Shown here in pieces: positions 36,089 to 45,186 of a stretch of 64,000 nt of DNA. The number at the start of each line of letters is the position of its first letter. Position 1 is the first letter of the stretch. The notes under the pieces are model-generated. The model was not told where the DNA came from. It worked only from the letters and a program-made list of their open reading frames with translations, and searched no databases. Origin of the DNA: Spirochaetota bacterium (GTDB taxonomy: Bacteria; Spirochaetota; UBA4802; UBA5550); the NCBI GenBank assembly GCA_024276015.1, contig JAJRXZ010000016.1:1-64000 (forward strand), written 5' to 3'. Both the position numbers and the translations under genes were made by a program.

Positions 36089-36693
36089 AAAACGGCACTA
36101 AAGCAACCGCAAAGAAAGGTACCGGTAAAATTAACAGAGTGACGATCAGAATTTCCGGTTCCGGAGGACAGGGAATAATTTCAACAGGTATGCTTCTTGG
36201 CGAAGCAATAGCTATCGGCGATGAAAGGAATGTTTCCCAGAGCCAGTCATACGGACCCGAAGCAAGAGGAGGAGCCACATGCGCGGATATAATTGTAAGC
36301 GACGGAGAGATATTTTTCCCGGAATGTAATCTGCTCGATATCCTTGTGGCCTTCACCTATGAAGCATATGAGAAGTATGCATCACTGACCAGAGAAAAGG
36401 GGATCATTATTGCGGACCAAAGCGCGGTGGATGTATTGTCCGGGACAGCAGAAACGATAAAAGTACCCTTTATAGAGACTGCGAGAGAAAAATTTAGCAA
36501 GAGTATTGTAGCTAATATGATCGCTCTCGGTTTTTTGTCCGGCTATACAGGCATAGTTACGGGAGGATCCCTCCTTGATGTTGTCAACGATCATTATGCA
36601 GGGTCAAAACACAGAGACGCTAATATCAGAGCAATAAATGAAGGATTTAAACTTGCCAGAGAGTATGCAGGCTCGGCAAAGGTATTTATCTGA
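36085..36693 (+). CDS. korC: 2-oxoglutarate:ferredoxin oxidoreductase, gamma subunit (KorC)
   Basis: A 202-aa gamma subunit of the POR/KOR family with the markers ISGSGGQGIISTGMLLGEA and SQSQSYGPEARGGAT, plus ANMIALGFLSGYTGIV. A basic N-terminal extension of about 17 residues precedes the domain. Last gene of korDABC, coupled to korB through ATGA. No terminator hairpin was seen after it. Confidence 0.9.
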   Translation: MKNGTKATAKKGTGKINRVTIRISGSGGQGIISTGMLLGEAIAIGDERNVSQSQSYGPEARGGATCADIIVSDGEIFFPECNLLDILVAFTYEAYEKYASLTREKGIIIADQSAVDVLSGTAETIKVPFIETAREKFSKSIVANMIALGFLSGYTGIVTGGSLLDVVNDHYAGSKHRDANIRAINEGFKLAREYAGSAKVFI

Positions 36694-36745
36694 AATATCC
36701 CTTTTATTAATTTAATTTTTGCCGTATCTTTTCTTCAAAATTAAA

Positions 36746-36775
36746 TTGACTTTTTAATTAAATTCTATTTATGAT
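36746..36775 (+). promoter_or_regulatory. Putative sigma70 promoter of the lipoprotein-OmpA pair
   Basis: TTGACT (36746-36751) and TATGAT (36770-36775) are separated by 18 nt; each matches the consensus at five of six positions. The site lies about 90 nt before ATG 36863 in AT-rich DNA. Confidence 0.5.
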
Positions 36776-36862
36776 CAATAAATTTGCATAACCAAAAATT
36801 ATTATTATTTTAAAGAAAAGAATTTCACCATATTCATTAATATTAAAGTAAGGAAGGATAAC

Positions 36863-37597
36863 ATGAAATACAATGTTATATTAAAAGTTTTGATATTTTC
36901 CATGCTTACAGGTTGTTTTGCAAGTATGCCGGTAATTAACAACGCTTATATAGAGAGCAAAAGCGATGCGGAGAAAACCGCTCTTAATAAGATAAAGAGT
37001 GAAATAATATCAATAAACAAAGAGATCAGAGAGATTGAAAAATCGAATGATATTGCCAAACAGAAACTGGAAGTAGTAAAAAAAAGACTTAAAGTTTATA
37101 ATGCCACAGTTCCGCTGCTGGAAGAATTAAAAAAACTATATATTCTTCTCGGTAATAGTGAAAAACTTCAGGAAACCGGAAACGAGTTAAAGAAAGCAGC
37201 AGATGATATTAAGAAAAACAGGCTTTACCTTGATTATTATGAAAAATTTCTTGAATACCAGGATTCGTTGCTCGAAGAGAAACACGCCTTAATGTCAATA
37301 AAGATCGCTCAGGGAGAACTTGAGAAAGCATATATTCTTTCTCCAAAAGATGAAGATTTTCTTTCCACTCTGCCTGCAAAAGAGAAAAAGTCTCTCTTGA
37401 AATCCCCAAAATATAAGGATAAAAGCTGCGCAGTAATGAGCAAAAATATCAATGTGGATGTTTGCAGCATACTGGAACACTATAACAAAAGAAAAGAAAA
37501 ATATAACAAAAAGCAGAAAGAGAAGGATAAATCCTATTCTCAACTTAAAAAAATTAAAGAACGCCTTGAAAAATCCGGCGGGATGCCGGTTTTTTAA
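36863..37597 (+). CDS. Coiled-coil lipoprotein
   Basis: A 244-aa predicted lipoprotein with lipobox SMLTGCFAS (Cys at about 18). Nearly all of the rest is charged helix rich in Lys and Glu with heptad-like leucines (IKSEIISINKEIREIEKSND), so a long coiled coil is expected. A central section (SCAVMSKNINVDVCSIL) holds two cysteines and may form a loop. No family was recognised. AAGGAAGGA lies just upstream of the ATG. The gene ends 15 nt before an OmpA-family gene, and the two products may work together in the periplasm. Confidence 0.75.
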   Translation: MKYNVILKVLIFSMLTGCFASMPVINNAYIESKSDAEKTALNKIKSEIISINKEIREIEKSNDIAKQKLEVVKKRLKVYNATVPLLEELKKLYILLGNSEKLQETGNELKKAADDIKKNRLYLDYYEKFLEYQDSLLEEKHALMSIKIAQGELEKAYILSPKDEDFLSTLPAKEKKSLLKSPKYKDKSCAVMSKNINVDVCSILEHYNKRKEKYNKKQKEKDKSYSQLKKIKERLEKSGGMPVF

Positions 37598-37612
37598 CAC
37601 TGGAGCGCTGTA

Positions 37613-38704
37613 ATGAAAAAAATAATAAAAAAAGCAACTATTCTTCTTTGCTGTTTTATATTATTCTTCCTGATCAAAAACAATGCCGATGCGGACCTCT
37701 TCTACTCTGCCTCTCAGTATAATAAATTAAATAATGAAAAAATTGCCGTTGAACTTGAACTGAATGAAATGTTCAAGAAAAAAGTCAATCTTGAAAACGA
37801 ACTTCAGCAGCTTAAAGAGCAGTATGAAAACGATAGATTTAACCTTACTAAAAATATTGAAAACCTTAACAGAGAGATCGGAAATCTTAATAAACTGATT
37901 GAAAAGATTAAAAAAGAGAAAGCCGAAGAAAGATCAAGACTCGGCAACAGGATCAAAGAACTCTTAAGCACAATTGATCTTCTTAAGAGAAAAAGCAGCA
38001 ACAGGGAAAAAGACCTTCTTAACAGAAATAAAGAACTTCAGCTCTCATACGAGAAGGAACTGGATGACTTAAAGGAAATACTTGATGAAGAACGCAGAAA
38101 GCATATAAAAGAAATTAATGACCTGCGGAAGGACTATGAAAGTAAAATTTCCAAATTGATGGATAGGATCAAAAATCTTAACCGTGAACTGTCTCACCTT
38201 AAAAGACTTACAGAATCTCAAAAACGCGAGCTTAACAGGATGGCGCAGCAAACAAACGAACTGGAGAACCAGCTGCAGGATGAAATAAAAAAAGGCCAGA
38301 TCAGATTAAAGAAATTTCACGACAGGCTGATAATAAATATTGACGACAAAATATCATTTAATTCCGGTTCGGCAAAACTTAAAAAGGAGATTTTACCGGC
38401 GCTGAGAAAGATATCAGAAATATTGCTGAAATATCCTGAAAATAATATTGTTATTGAAGGCCATACGGATAATGTGCCCATCAGATCAAAAATAGGATTC
38501 AGGGATAACTGGCATCTATCAACAGAACGCGCTCTCTCGGTTTTAAACTATCTGCTTAAAACAAAAAAGCTGAACCCCCGAAGATTTTCCGCAGCAGGGT
38601 ATGGAGAATATCATCCTATAGTACCGAACAATTCCAGAAAAAACAGAGCTCTGAACCGGAGAGTCGATATAGTTGTATTGCCAAGGCTAAAAGTTAAAAA
38701 ATAA
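37613..38704 (+). CDS. OmpA-family protein with long coiled coil
   Basis: A 363-aa exported protein. A signal peptide (about 1-26) is followed by about 210 residues of coiled coil and then a C-terminal OmpA domain that binds peptidoglycan: ISFNSGSAKLKKEILPAL, VIEGHTDNVPIRSK, LSTERALSVLNYLL and RKNRALNRRVDIVV. The layout resembles envelope proteins tethering the cell wall. GGAGC precedes the ATG by seven nucleotides. A bidirectional terminator hairpin follows. Confidence 0.88.
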   Translation: MKKIIKKATILLCCFILFFLIKNNADADLFYSASQYNKLNNEKIAVELELNEMFKKKVNLENELQQLKEQYENDRFNLTKNIENLNREIGNLNKLIEKIKKEKAEERSRLGNRIKELLSTIDLLKRKSSNREKDLLNRNKELQLSYEKELDDLKEILDEERRKHIKEINDLRKDYESKISKLMDRIKNLNRELSHLKRLTESQKRELNRMAQQTNELENQLQDEIKKGQIRLKKFHDRLIINIDDKISFNSGSAKLKKEILPALRKISEILLKYPENNIVIEGHTDNVPIRSKIGFRDNWHLSTERALSVLNYLLKTKKLNPRRFSAAGYGEYHPIVPNNSRKNRALNRRVDIVVLPRLKVKK

Positions 38705-38708
38705 TAAA

Positions 38709-38750
38709 ATAGAAAAAACTCCGTTACTCAAGCAGCAGAGTTTTTTCTAT
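38709..38750. terminator. Bidirectional rho-independent terminator
   Basis: ATAGAAAAAACTC (38709-38721) is the exact complement of GAGTTTTTTCTAT (38738-38750); the loop is 16 nt. The A/T-rich arms give a U-tract in either direction. It lies between the OmpA gene (plus) and the vWA gene (minus) and overlaps the last codons of the latter. Confidence 0.8.
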
Positions 38751-40133
38751 TTCGTCTCCATCCGATATTTTAAAATTTCTTACCCACTTCATACCTCTGC
38801 CGTACCAATCGTTTACTCTGATGTCATATCTGCCCGGGCCAAGTATAATTTTATGGATCTTTGCTCCGGTCGATTTTTTAAAAAGAGCTCGGCTTCCTGA
38901 TCTGTATACCGATACTACTGTAAAGAGAACAGTTCCGTCTTTTCTCCTGCCGGATATAATAATTATACCTCTCCTGAATAATAATCTCTTTTCATTCAGA
39001 CCGTAATCGATTCTTATCCCCTTTAAGAATTTAATCTGATTTGTATCAATGTCCTTTACTTTAATATCATAAATACCCGGATCAAGCTTAATGCTCTCCG
39101 CTTTAACTTCTATTCGTTCTTTTTTAAGTACGAGTCTCTTCGTTCCTGACTCATAAATTTCAACTTCCGTATCAATTACTTCACCCTTTCTGTTTAGAGA
39201 TATAAGATTGAGCAGAGCTTTTCCGAAAAAAACATTTCTTTTTAAAACCCTATTTTTTATTATTTTGATATTATCCAGAGTTAAATACCGGCCTGTCTTT
39301 ACGTCAATAATCTTTACTTTATAATTACCGGGATCAAGTTTAAAGGCTGCGGTAAAACCTTCTGCCTTCTGCACTACGCTATTATTTCTCAATGCTTCAG
39401 CTTTAATAACAATTCTGTTATCATTAATGTCTGTGCCGGTTAGAATCAAATTATTAATTAAGGGTTTTTCTTTTTTTTCAACTGCAATGGATTCCTCAGA
39501 TATAAGCCTGTTCAGTTCGGTCTTAAGCTGTTTTTCTTCATCAGCTCTGACAACAACACCGCCGTAAGGTTTTACTATGCAGTTTAAAGGCTCAATTAAG
39601 GTTTCGGGGATCCCCAGACCCACAATATGGATCTTTGAAATTATACCGGCTTCTTTCAGCTTCAGTGATACTTCACAGGGATTCTTCCCGCAAGTTTCAT
39701 ATCCGTCAGTAATGATGATTATTATTTTTTTTCCTTTAATTTTTTTATCAAAATCGTGCGGCGCTTTTCTCAGCGAATAAGCAATGGGCGTATTGCCTAT
39801 AGGAACAACCTTCTTAACTACCCTCTTTATTTCTTCTGCAAAGTTATTCTTGATAGGTACTTCAAGCACAGAATTCCTGCATAGTTTATTTTTATGTCCG
39901 AATACTCTCAATCCTACATAGAGGTCTTTTCTTAATTTCAATTCATCAACCAGTCTGTTTAATGTATTTCTGGCAATTGTAATTTTACTTATTCCATTAA
40001 TTCTGTTTCTCATACTTCGGGAGGCATCAAGGATAAGCTCAATCTGCGTGATTTTTTTTTCCGCGGATAATTGATACAGCGGTACAAATATGATCATTAT
40101 CAGAATTATTGAAATCTTGATACAGGGTTTCAT
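38724..40133 (-). CDS. Secreted vWA-domain protein with three beta-repeat modules
   Basis: A 469-aa exported protein. The signal peptide ends near LYQLSA, and the vWA domain starts at once: MIDAS motif DASRS (36-40), the threonine of GNTPIAYS and the aspartate of IIIITDGYETCG. Then come three similar units of about 85 residues marked by LDPGNYKVKIIDVKTG, LDPGIYDIKVKDIDT and LGPGRYDIRVNDWYGR, which look like PEGA or carboxypeptidase-regulatory-type beta modules. The role is probably binding to a surface or protein partner. Start ATG 40133 gives a clean signal peptide; a longer open frame runs upstream to 40295 but overlaps a rhomboid remnant and is not used. Confidence 0.82.
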   Translation of the reverse strand: MKPCIKISIILIMIIFVPLYQLSAEKKITQIELILDASRSMRNRINGISKITIARNTLNRLVDELKLRKDLYVGLRVFGHKNKLCRNSVLEVPIKNNFAEEIKRVVKKVVPIGNTPIAYSLRKAPHDFDKKIKGKKIIIIITDGYETCGKNPCEVSLKLKEAGIISKIHIVGLGIPETLIEPLNCIVKPYGGVVVRADEEKQLKTELNRLISEESIAVEKKEKPLINNLILTGTDINDNRIVIKAEALRNNSVVQKAEGFTAAFKLDPGNYKVKIIDVKTGRYLTLDNIKIIKNRVLKRNVFFGKALLNLISLNRKGEVIDTEVEIYESGTKRLVLKKERIEVKAESIKLDPGIYDIKVKDIDTNQIKFLKGIRIDYGLNEKRLLFRRGIIIISGRRKDGTVLFTVVSVYRSGSRALFKKSTGAKIHKIILGPGRYDIRVNDWYGRGMKWVRNFKISDGDEIEKTLLLE

Positions 40134-40201
40134 CTCTCTAATTTTTATTATCCTCTCTAATAATATCCTACTGACAAAAATTTGCAAAAATGATATCCGC
40201 T

Positions 40202-40471
40202 TCATGCCTTGATTTTCGCGAGCAAGGCCCCGGACGAAAAACCGCACAGATGGCTCTCCCATGAGACAATGTAATTGCCCGGCAGAATTCTCCATACCGC
40301 TCCGCCGTACAAAAGAAAAACCATCAGCGATACTATAATTGTTCCGGCTTCTTTTCTGAATATGCCTGTAAAGATCAGGTATCCCATCATGCCGTAGATA
40401 ATACCGCTTGCTCCTATATGGATCGCATCGGATCTTCCGAGCAGAAAAGGCGAAATAACAATACCGAACTT
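40202..40471 (-). pseudogene. 5'-truncated rhomboid protease remnant
   Basis: A frame of 89 codons contains IGASGIIYGMMGYLIFTGIF, with the catalytic Ser of GASG, and WESHLCGFSSGALLAKI, with the catalytic His; both belong to rhomboid intramembrane proteases. The frame is open from an in-frame stop (40472-40474) but has no start codon before the serine motif, and the first membrane helices are missing. Its stop touches the open frame leading into the vWA gene. It is the C-terminal half of a deleted gene rather than a working protease. Confidence 0.72.
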
Positions 40472-40608
40472 TTACTCTTACTCTATAACAGGTTTATTAA
40501 TTTTCAACAATTTTATTGATCAAAAGAGAAGGAATTATCATTATTTTCTTGAAAATCTTATGCAGCTCTATTTTTGTAATATCATATACAATGGAGACCG
40601 TTTAAAAC

Positions 40609-40761
40609 ATGAAGAATAAAAGGATTAATTTTAACAAAACAATTACTATCGAATTCTACGTGGATCTGAATAAAAGACTTCATATGATTTATAACACTAC
40701 CAATATGATGTTTACCGACTTCCGGGGAAAAATTGAAGATGCGGAAAAATTTGCCGTGTAA
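40609..40761 (+). CDS. Possible small protein, 50 aa
   Basis: ATG 40609 with GGAGA 11 nt upstream; product begins MKNKRINFNKTITIEFYVDL and ends EDAEKFAV. After the TAA stop the same frame stays open and reads YEEFQKKFPLRF, so it may be an interrupted longer gene. It lies between the rhomboid remnant and the TerB-like gene in a region that looks eroded. No family recognised. Confidence 0.25.
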   Translation: MKNKRINFNKTITIEFYVDLNKRLHMIYNTTNMMFTDFRGKIEDAEKFAV

Positions 40762-40795
40762 TATGAAGAATTCCAAAAAAAATTTCCTCTGAGGT

Positions 40796-41140
40796 TTAAG
40801 AAATATCAATATCCCATTCATCACTTAAAATAGAAAGGATTTCGGCTTCCTCCTCATTAATTTCCGCATCGGCAACGGCAACTTCCAGAGCATATTTTAC
40901 TATATCATTCTTATGCTCGCTCGACTTAACCTTCTTAATAAGGTTTCTTATATCGTCGAGAGTTTTTATTTCTCTGTCAACATCATTAAAAATTATACTA
41001 AAATCGTCGAACCCTTTTTCTTCTGCGATCCTGTTGATTTTCTCAAGCTCGTTCTCAGTCAACCTGCGGTCTGATACGGCAATGAATTTTATTATTGAGA
41101 TCAGTGCCATCTTTTCATCTCTGCTGAAGGACTTTATCAT
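40796..41140 (-). CDS. TerB-like small helical protein
   Basis: A 114-aa all-helical protein. The pattern ALISIIKFIAVSDRRLTENEL and later EVAVADAEINEEEAEILSIL, an acidic repeated helix with AD..I...E, is that of the TerB/DjlA N-terminal domain, which binds metal ions or partners in tellurite- and stress-linked systems. ATG 41140 has GGAG six nucleotides upstream; the GTG at 41152 lies inside that site. It is alone on its strand with no ter genes nearby, so no specific role can be given. Confidence 0.72.
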   Translation of the reverse strand: MIKSFSRDEKMALISIIKFIAVSDRRLTENELEKINRIAEEKGFDDFSIIFNDVDREIKTLDDIRNLIKKVKSSEHKNDIVKYALEVAVADAEINEEEAEILSILSDEWDIDIS

Positions 41141-41259
41141 AATTTTCTCCACATTATTATCAATTTACAGGTATTATAAAATCTAATTGACATGGAAATT
41201 GTCAACCATATTACTTAAAATATAATTCATATATTCCCGAATATATTTCAACGGGCAAA

Positions 41260-42678
41260 ATGAGCAAATCAGGAATAAAGAGAAAGACAATAATAATCTG
41301 GTTAGTAACAACCCTGTTATATATCAGCTGCCTGAATAGAGAAAGCAGCGGCAGGGAAAAGGGGCCTCTCTTTTTGCAGGTCCATTTTACTAATCCTCTG
41401 TCCGATATCTCAGCAGCACAATTAAAAAGAATATTGTCCGGGCAGATAGATAATTTTAAGGATATTGGCGGCCCCAAGAGAAGAATACGGATCTATACGG
41501 ATAGACTTATTCATAACAGAGTAAAAAATAATTACCCTGCTTTAAAATCAACTAAAGCCGACTTCAGAAAGAATACAGTCTTGTCATCCAAAAAATCCTT
41601 TTTAGGAATCAGCGATATTAACGGGTTGATGCCTCACTTTAAAGTTTTATATATCGAGAATACTCTTCCCTGGGGGAAGATCAACAGCGATTATTCATTA
41701 TCTGCGCCGGGAAAATATTCATTTAAGATTTCCGGAGTTGTCAGATGGATCCCCGAAAATGAAATCACTGTAATCCAGACAGGAGTGACTGCAATGACCC
41801 GCGCTTTTATAAGAAGCGTTGAAAAAAAGGGAGATATTCTTTACCCCATCAAATATACCAGGAGAATTACTTCTCAGGCTGACATTGCCGCAACATCAAA
41901 CGAAGTTTCATTTCTTGACCCATGCAGATATCCTCATAAAAGCTCTTTGACCTTCTGTTCTCCGAAAAAATATTTTGATATTCTCCTTAAATCCGGTTTT
42001 GATATTATTGAATTAACAGGCAATCATAACAATGACTATGGGTATAAATACAACAGAGATACAATCTATCTATTAAAAAGAGAGGGGCTTCTCTATTATG
42101 GGGGCGGATTGAATATTGTTGACGCAGAAAAAGTACTTTATACTAAGATTAAGAATGCTAAAATAGCATTCATCGGGTTTAACCAGTGGGGCCCCGCATA
42201 CGCTTGGGCAACGGACACTAAACCCGGAGCCGCCAGATTATCTAAAACTAAATACATCAATTCAATAAAAGAAGCTGTAAAAAATGCGGATATAGTTTTT
42301 GTTTCAGTACAATGGGGAAATGAAAACAATCCCGTCCCTCATAGAATACAGAAGGAGTATTTCAGGCTGGCTGCAAAACTGGGCGCAACCATAATGGTAT
42401 CCTCGTCAGCGCACAGAGCAATGGGCATAGAATTTTTTAATAAGAGGTTTATTTCATACGGGCTTGGGAATTTTCTATTTGACCAGATGCAGTCGGTTTA
42501 TCACAGAAGAGGGGTCATCGCAAGGCATCACTTTTATAATAAAAGGCATATCCAGACCGAACTTCTGCCCTATATGATCTATAACTACTCACAGCCGAGA
42601 CTGCTGAATGGAAAAGAGGCGGAAAGATCAATGAATTACATTTTTAGATACAGCCTTGGAGAAGTTTTCGGAAAATAA
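41260..42678 (+). CDS. CapA-like metallophosphatase with N-terminal PstS-like segment
   Basis: A 472-aa probable lipoprotein (YISCLNRE, Cys about 27). Residues about 40-180 include LSDISAAQLKRILSGQIDNF and KDIGGPKRRIRIY, the form seen in phosphate-type periplasmic binding proteins. The second half (from about 215) is the CapA / poly-gamma-glutamate-synthesis fold: ELTGNHNNDYGYK, FIGFNQWGPAYAW, VFVSVQWGNENN and SSSAHRAMGIEF, with the metal-binding NHNND and final His. No capB, capC or other polyglutamate genes are near, so a cell-wall or phosphate role is as likely as capsule. Confidence 0.8.
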   Translation: MSKSGIKRKTIIIWLVTTLLYISCLNRESSGREKGPLFLQVHFTNPLSDISAAQLKRILSGQIDNFKDIGGPKRRIRIYTDRLIHNRVKNNYPALKSTKADFRKNTVLSSKKSFLGISDINGLMPHFKVLYIENTLPWGKINSDYSLSAPGKYSFKISGVVRWIPENEITVIQTGVTAMTRAFIRSVEKKGDILYPIKYTRRITSQADIAATSNEVSFLDPCRYPHKSSLTFCSPKKYFDILLKSGFDIIELTGNHNNDYGYKYNRDTIYLLKREGLLYYGGGLNIVDAEKVLYTKIKNAKIAFIGFNQWGPAYAWATDTKPGAARLSKTKYINSIKEAVKNADIVFVSVQWGNENNPVPHRIQKEYFRLAAKLGATIMVSSSAHRAMGIEFFNKRFISYGLGNFLFDQMQSVYHRRGVIARHHFYNKRHIQTELLPYMIYNYSQPRLLNGKEAERSMNYIFRYSLGEVFGK

Positions 42679-42749
42679 CCATATCAAAAAGCATCGGTTT
42701 TGTCCCTTGGCAAAGGGTAAAATCCCGATCGGATCATATATGGAAATTT

Positions 42750-43940
42750 TCAATGATGATCGGTATAGCTTTCGATCTTAATTTCCGTAATTGGGCCCAT
42801 AATGCCGAATTGATTCACTATCCTTGCCTTAAGGGAGTTTATGCCCGGCTTCAGCTTCAGACGAAACGATCCCGCACTCATTTTCCATCCGCTGTTATTA
42901 ACGTTTACAAGAAATGCTTTAAAGTTGGGCGTATAACTGCCGTCTCTGTCAGAGCTCAGAATAATTTCAGCATAACTTCTGTTATTATATACATTTCTTC
43001 TGATCTCGACAGATGCACGGTTAACAGGATGAAACATCATCTCCTTCCCATCAATTGCCTTCCTTTTTCTGAAAGCCCATTTCTTATCATGCCTGTTTAT
43101 TCTGTCTTTTATTATATAAATAAGATCCCAAATATCCCTGCCGTCTCCTCTTTTATGCGAAAAAAAATTATTTCTTCCGGGCATTGCAATTTCATAGGTA
43201 TAGCCAAGCCAGTTTTTGTCTACAGGCATTGTTTTCCATAACTTATTATCGCTCCTTTTCACAGGCAGATCGCTGTATGAGTAATCTATTCTGCTCTCAC
43301 CGGCCCCGAAAACATATATAACATCTTTTCCTCCGTTTTTGATCCATTCATTTCTTGCTTCATAAAGAGACAGAGGAATCCCCTTTTTTTCAAGATGTAT
43401 ATTCCAGGTGGGATCAATAAAAACCCATTTATTATACTGATTTGACCAGACATCATTGAGGGCATGTTCTCTGCCGTCAGGTTTTCTCACAAAAAAATAT
43501 CTTGAAGTCCACCCAAGGCTGATTGCGCACTGCATATATACTGCAGAAAAATTTGTACAGAGAAAGGGCCGCCCCTTCCGGGCTCTTCTTAGAATTACAA
43601 GGGCATTTCTCAAATTCTGTGTTCGAGACACAAAATCGTACTTTATATTGTAAAAGACCCAGTTTTTAAGGAGAATCATCCTCTCAAATTCATCACTGCC
43701 GGACGATATATACCCGCTGTAATCAAATTCGGAAATTAAGGTTTTTAACTGAGGCGTATTATAGGATTCATGATAAAACCTTATGGGGCTGATCTGAAGA
43801 TCATAGGCATAAAGAGCGGTACAGAATAAACATAAAAGTATAAAATTACCGGCAGCGTATCCTGCGGCTCTGTTTTTCCCGCCGGTTATTTTCAGAAAAT
43901 CTTTACAATTCATAAATTTATAGTAAAACTTATTGCCCAT
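42750..43940 (-). CDS. Secreted transglutaminase-like protease/cross-linker
   Basis: A 396-aa exported protein with a hydrophobic stretch ending in CTALYAYD (about 32-46). The transglutaminase-like core holds the triad: Cys in GRPFLCTNFSAVYMQ, His in DGREHALNDVW and Asp in VFIDPTWN. The C-terminal 100 residues form a beta-rich domain (VEIRRNVYNNRSYAEIILSS). Such proteins act on peptidoglycan-linked or surface peptides. It overlaps the M48 protease gene by 11 nt with no good ribosome site; the internal ATG at 43913 is an alternative start. Confidence 0.85.
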   Translation of the reverse strand: MGNKFYYKFMNCKDFLKITGGKNRAAGYAAGNFILLCLFCTALYAYDLQISPIRFYHESYNTPQLKTLISEFDYSGYISSGSDEFERMILLKNWVFYNIKYDFVSRTQNLRNALVILRRARKGRPFLCTNFSAVYMQCAISLGWTSRYFFVRKPDGREHALNDVWSNQYNKWVFIDPTWNIHLEKKGIPLSLYEARNEWIKNGGKDVIYVFGAGESRIDYSYSDLPVKRSDNKLWKTMPVDKNWLGYTYEIAMPGRNNFFSHKRGDGRDIWDLIYIIKDRINRHDKKWAFRKRKAIDGKEMMFHPVNRASVEIRRNVYNNRSYAEIILSSDRDGSYTPNFKAFLVNVNNSGWKMSAGSFRLKLKPGINSLKARIVNQFGIMGPITEIKIESYTDHH

Positions 43941-45186
43941 TGCCGGAAGCAGGAACCTTTATGCCGCCTTTTTTTTTATAACTTTCCGCTATTCTGATCC
44001 TTTCGAGAACATCCGGATGCGTATGGTAAAACCATGAATAAACAGGGTTAGGCAGCAAAAATGATTTATTTATCTTTGCCAGTTTTATTTTCATCTCGAT
44101 GAATGTTTGAGGATCATTTGTCATTTCAATGGAATATCTGTCTGCCTGTTCTTCAATTTTCCTGGAGATGGAATTTTCCACAGGTTTTGTAAAAAAAACA
44201 AAAATGACGATCAGCAAAAACAGCTGAGGATGATTTTCCGCACGGGCCAGCTCTTTAATGCTTTTATCGGTTATTTTTTCTGAAAAAATATTAAAGAGGG
44301 GTATTGCTATTAGTACTCCAAGAGTTCCCAGCAGTATTCCGATAAGCATATGCTCTTTCTTATAATGCAGTATTTCATGGGCAACAATAGATAGAATCTC
44401 TTTATGGCTAAATTTATCCAGTAAAGTATCATACAAAAATATCTTTCTTTCAGCGCCTGTACCCGCCAAGTATGCATTTGCAGCAGAGTTGTATTTACTC
44501 TTATGGATAATATATATATCCTCTATATTAATATTTGATCTTGCCGTTAATTTGAATATCTCCTCTTTTAATACAGGATCAGATATCTTTTTTGTTTCAA
44601 AAAAGAGAGGCGTAATAAATCTCGGATAAATTATAGATATCAGAATGCTCAAAACAAAGAATATAACAGGAATATATAAGAAATATTTCCTGGTCTTTAA
44701 TACTACAGATGAAATAATAGCAAAAGATAATGATATAATAAAAATCGAGATCAATGAGGAGCTAAAAAATCTTAAAAGCCATGTAAAAAAACTTATCTCT
44801 GAGAATTGGAAAAGCCAGTCTCTGTAATAGCCTGTATAAATACTGAAGGGGAATCTTAAAATCAAAAAGAAAACAAATATTGACAGAAAAGACAGCAGTA
44901 ACACTAAAAAATCGGATCTGATCTTTGATCTTAAAAAATTAATATAAACATAGTATTTTTTTTTAATTGCCATATAGAGCAATACCATAATTGAAAATAT
45001 CCTGTATATAGTTGAAGGGATCATTCCATGAAGAAAGTAGGCTTTTCCTACGGCAATATCCGAACCGGTAAAATAATGGAGGGCCGCTTTTAACAGATCC
45101 TCATTACTGTTGCCCAGAATTCCCAATAATGAAAGAGTAATTATAATTACAATATACAACAGGGCTGTGATCTTAAGTTTTTTCAT
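43930..45186 (-). CDS. M48 family membrane zinc protease (Ste24/HtpX-like)
   Basis: A 418-aa integral membrane metalloprotease. Six or seven membrane segments surround the zinc motif VAHEILHYKKEH (HExxH, around residue 285) and the third ligand in EEQADRYSIE. The architecture and length are closer to CAAX protease Ste24 than to HtpX. It should cleave membrane or lipoprotein substrates. The start overlaps the HEAT-repeat gene's stop by 14 nt, so the three genes 46216 to 42750 form one transcript. Confidence 0.9.
   Translation of the reverse strand: MKKLKITALLYIVIIITLSLLGILGNSNEDLLKAALHYFTGSDIAVGKAYFLHGMIPSTIYRIFSIMVLLYMAIKKKYYVYINFLRSKIRSDFLVLLLSFLSIFVFFLILRFPFSIYTGYYRDWLFQFSEISFFTWLLRFFSSSLISIFIISLSFAIISSVVLKTRKYFLYIPVIFFVLSILISIIYPRFITPLFFETKKISDPVLKEEIFKLTARSNINIEDIYIIHKSKYNSAANAYLAGTGAERKIFLYDTLLDKFSHKEILSIVAHEILHYKKEHMLIGILLGTLGVLIAIPLFNIFSEKITDKSIKELARAENHPQLFLLIVIFVFFTKPVENSISRKIEEQADRYSIEMTNDPQTFIEMKIKLAKINKSFLLPNPVYSWFYHTHPDVLERIRIAESYKKKGGIKVPASGNGQ

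Noticed and set aside
40134-40295. N-terminal extension of the vWA gene upstream of ATG 40133
   Set aside because: It overlaps the rhomboid remnant in another frame and would bury the signal peptide; ATG 40133 gives a normal signal sequence.
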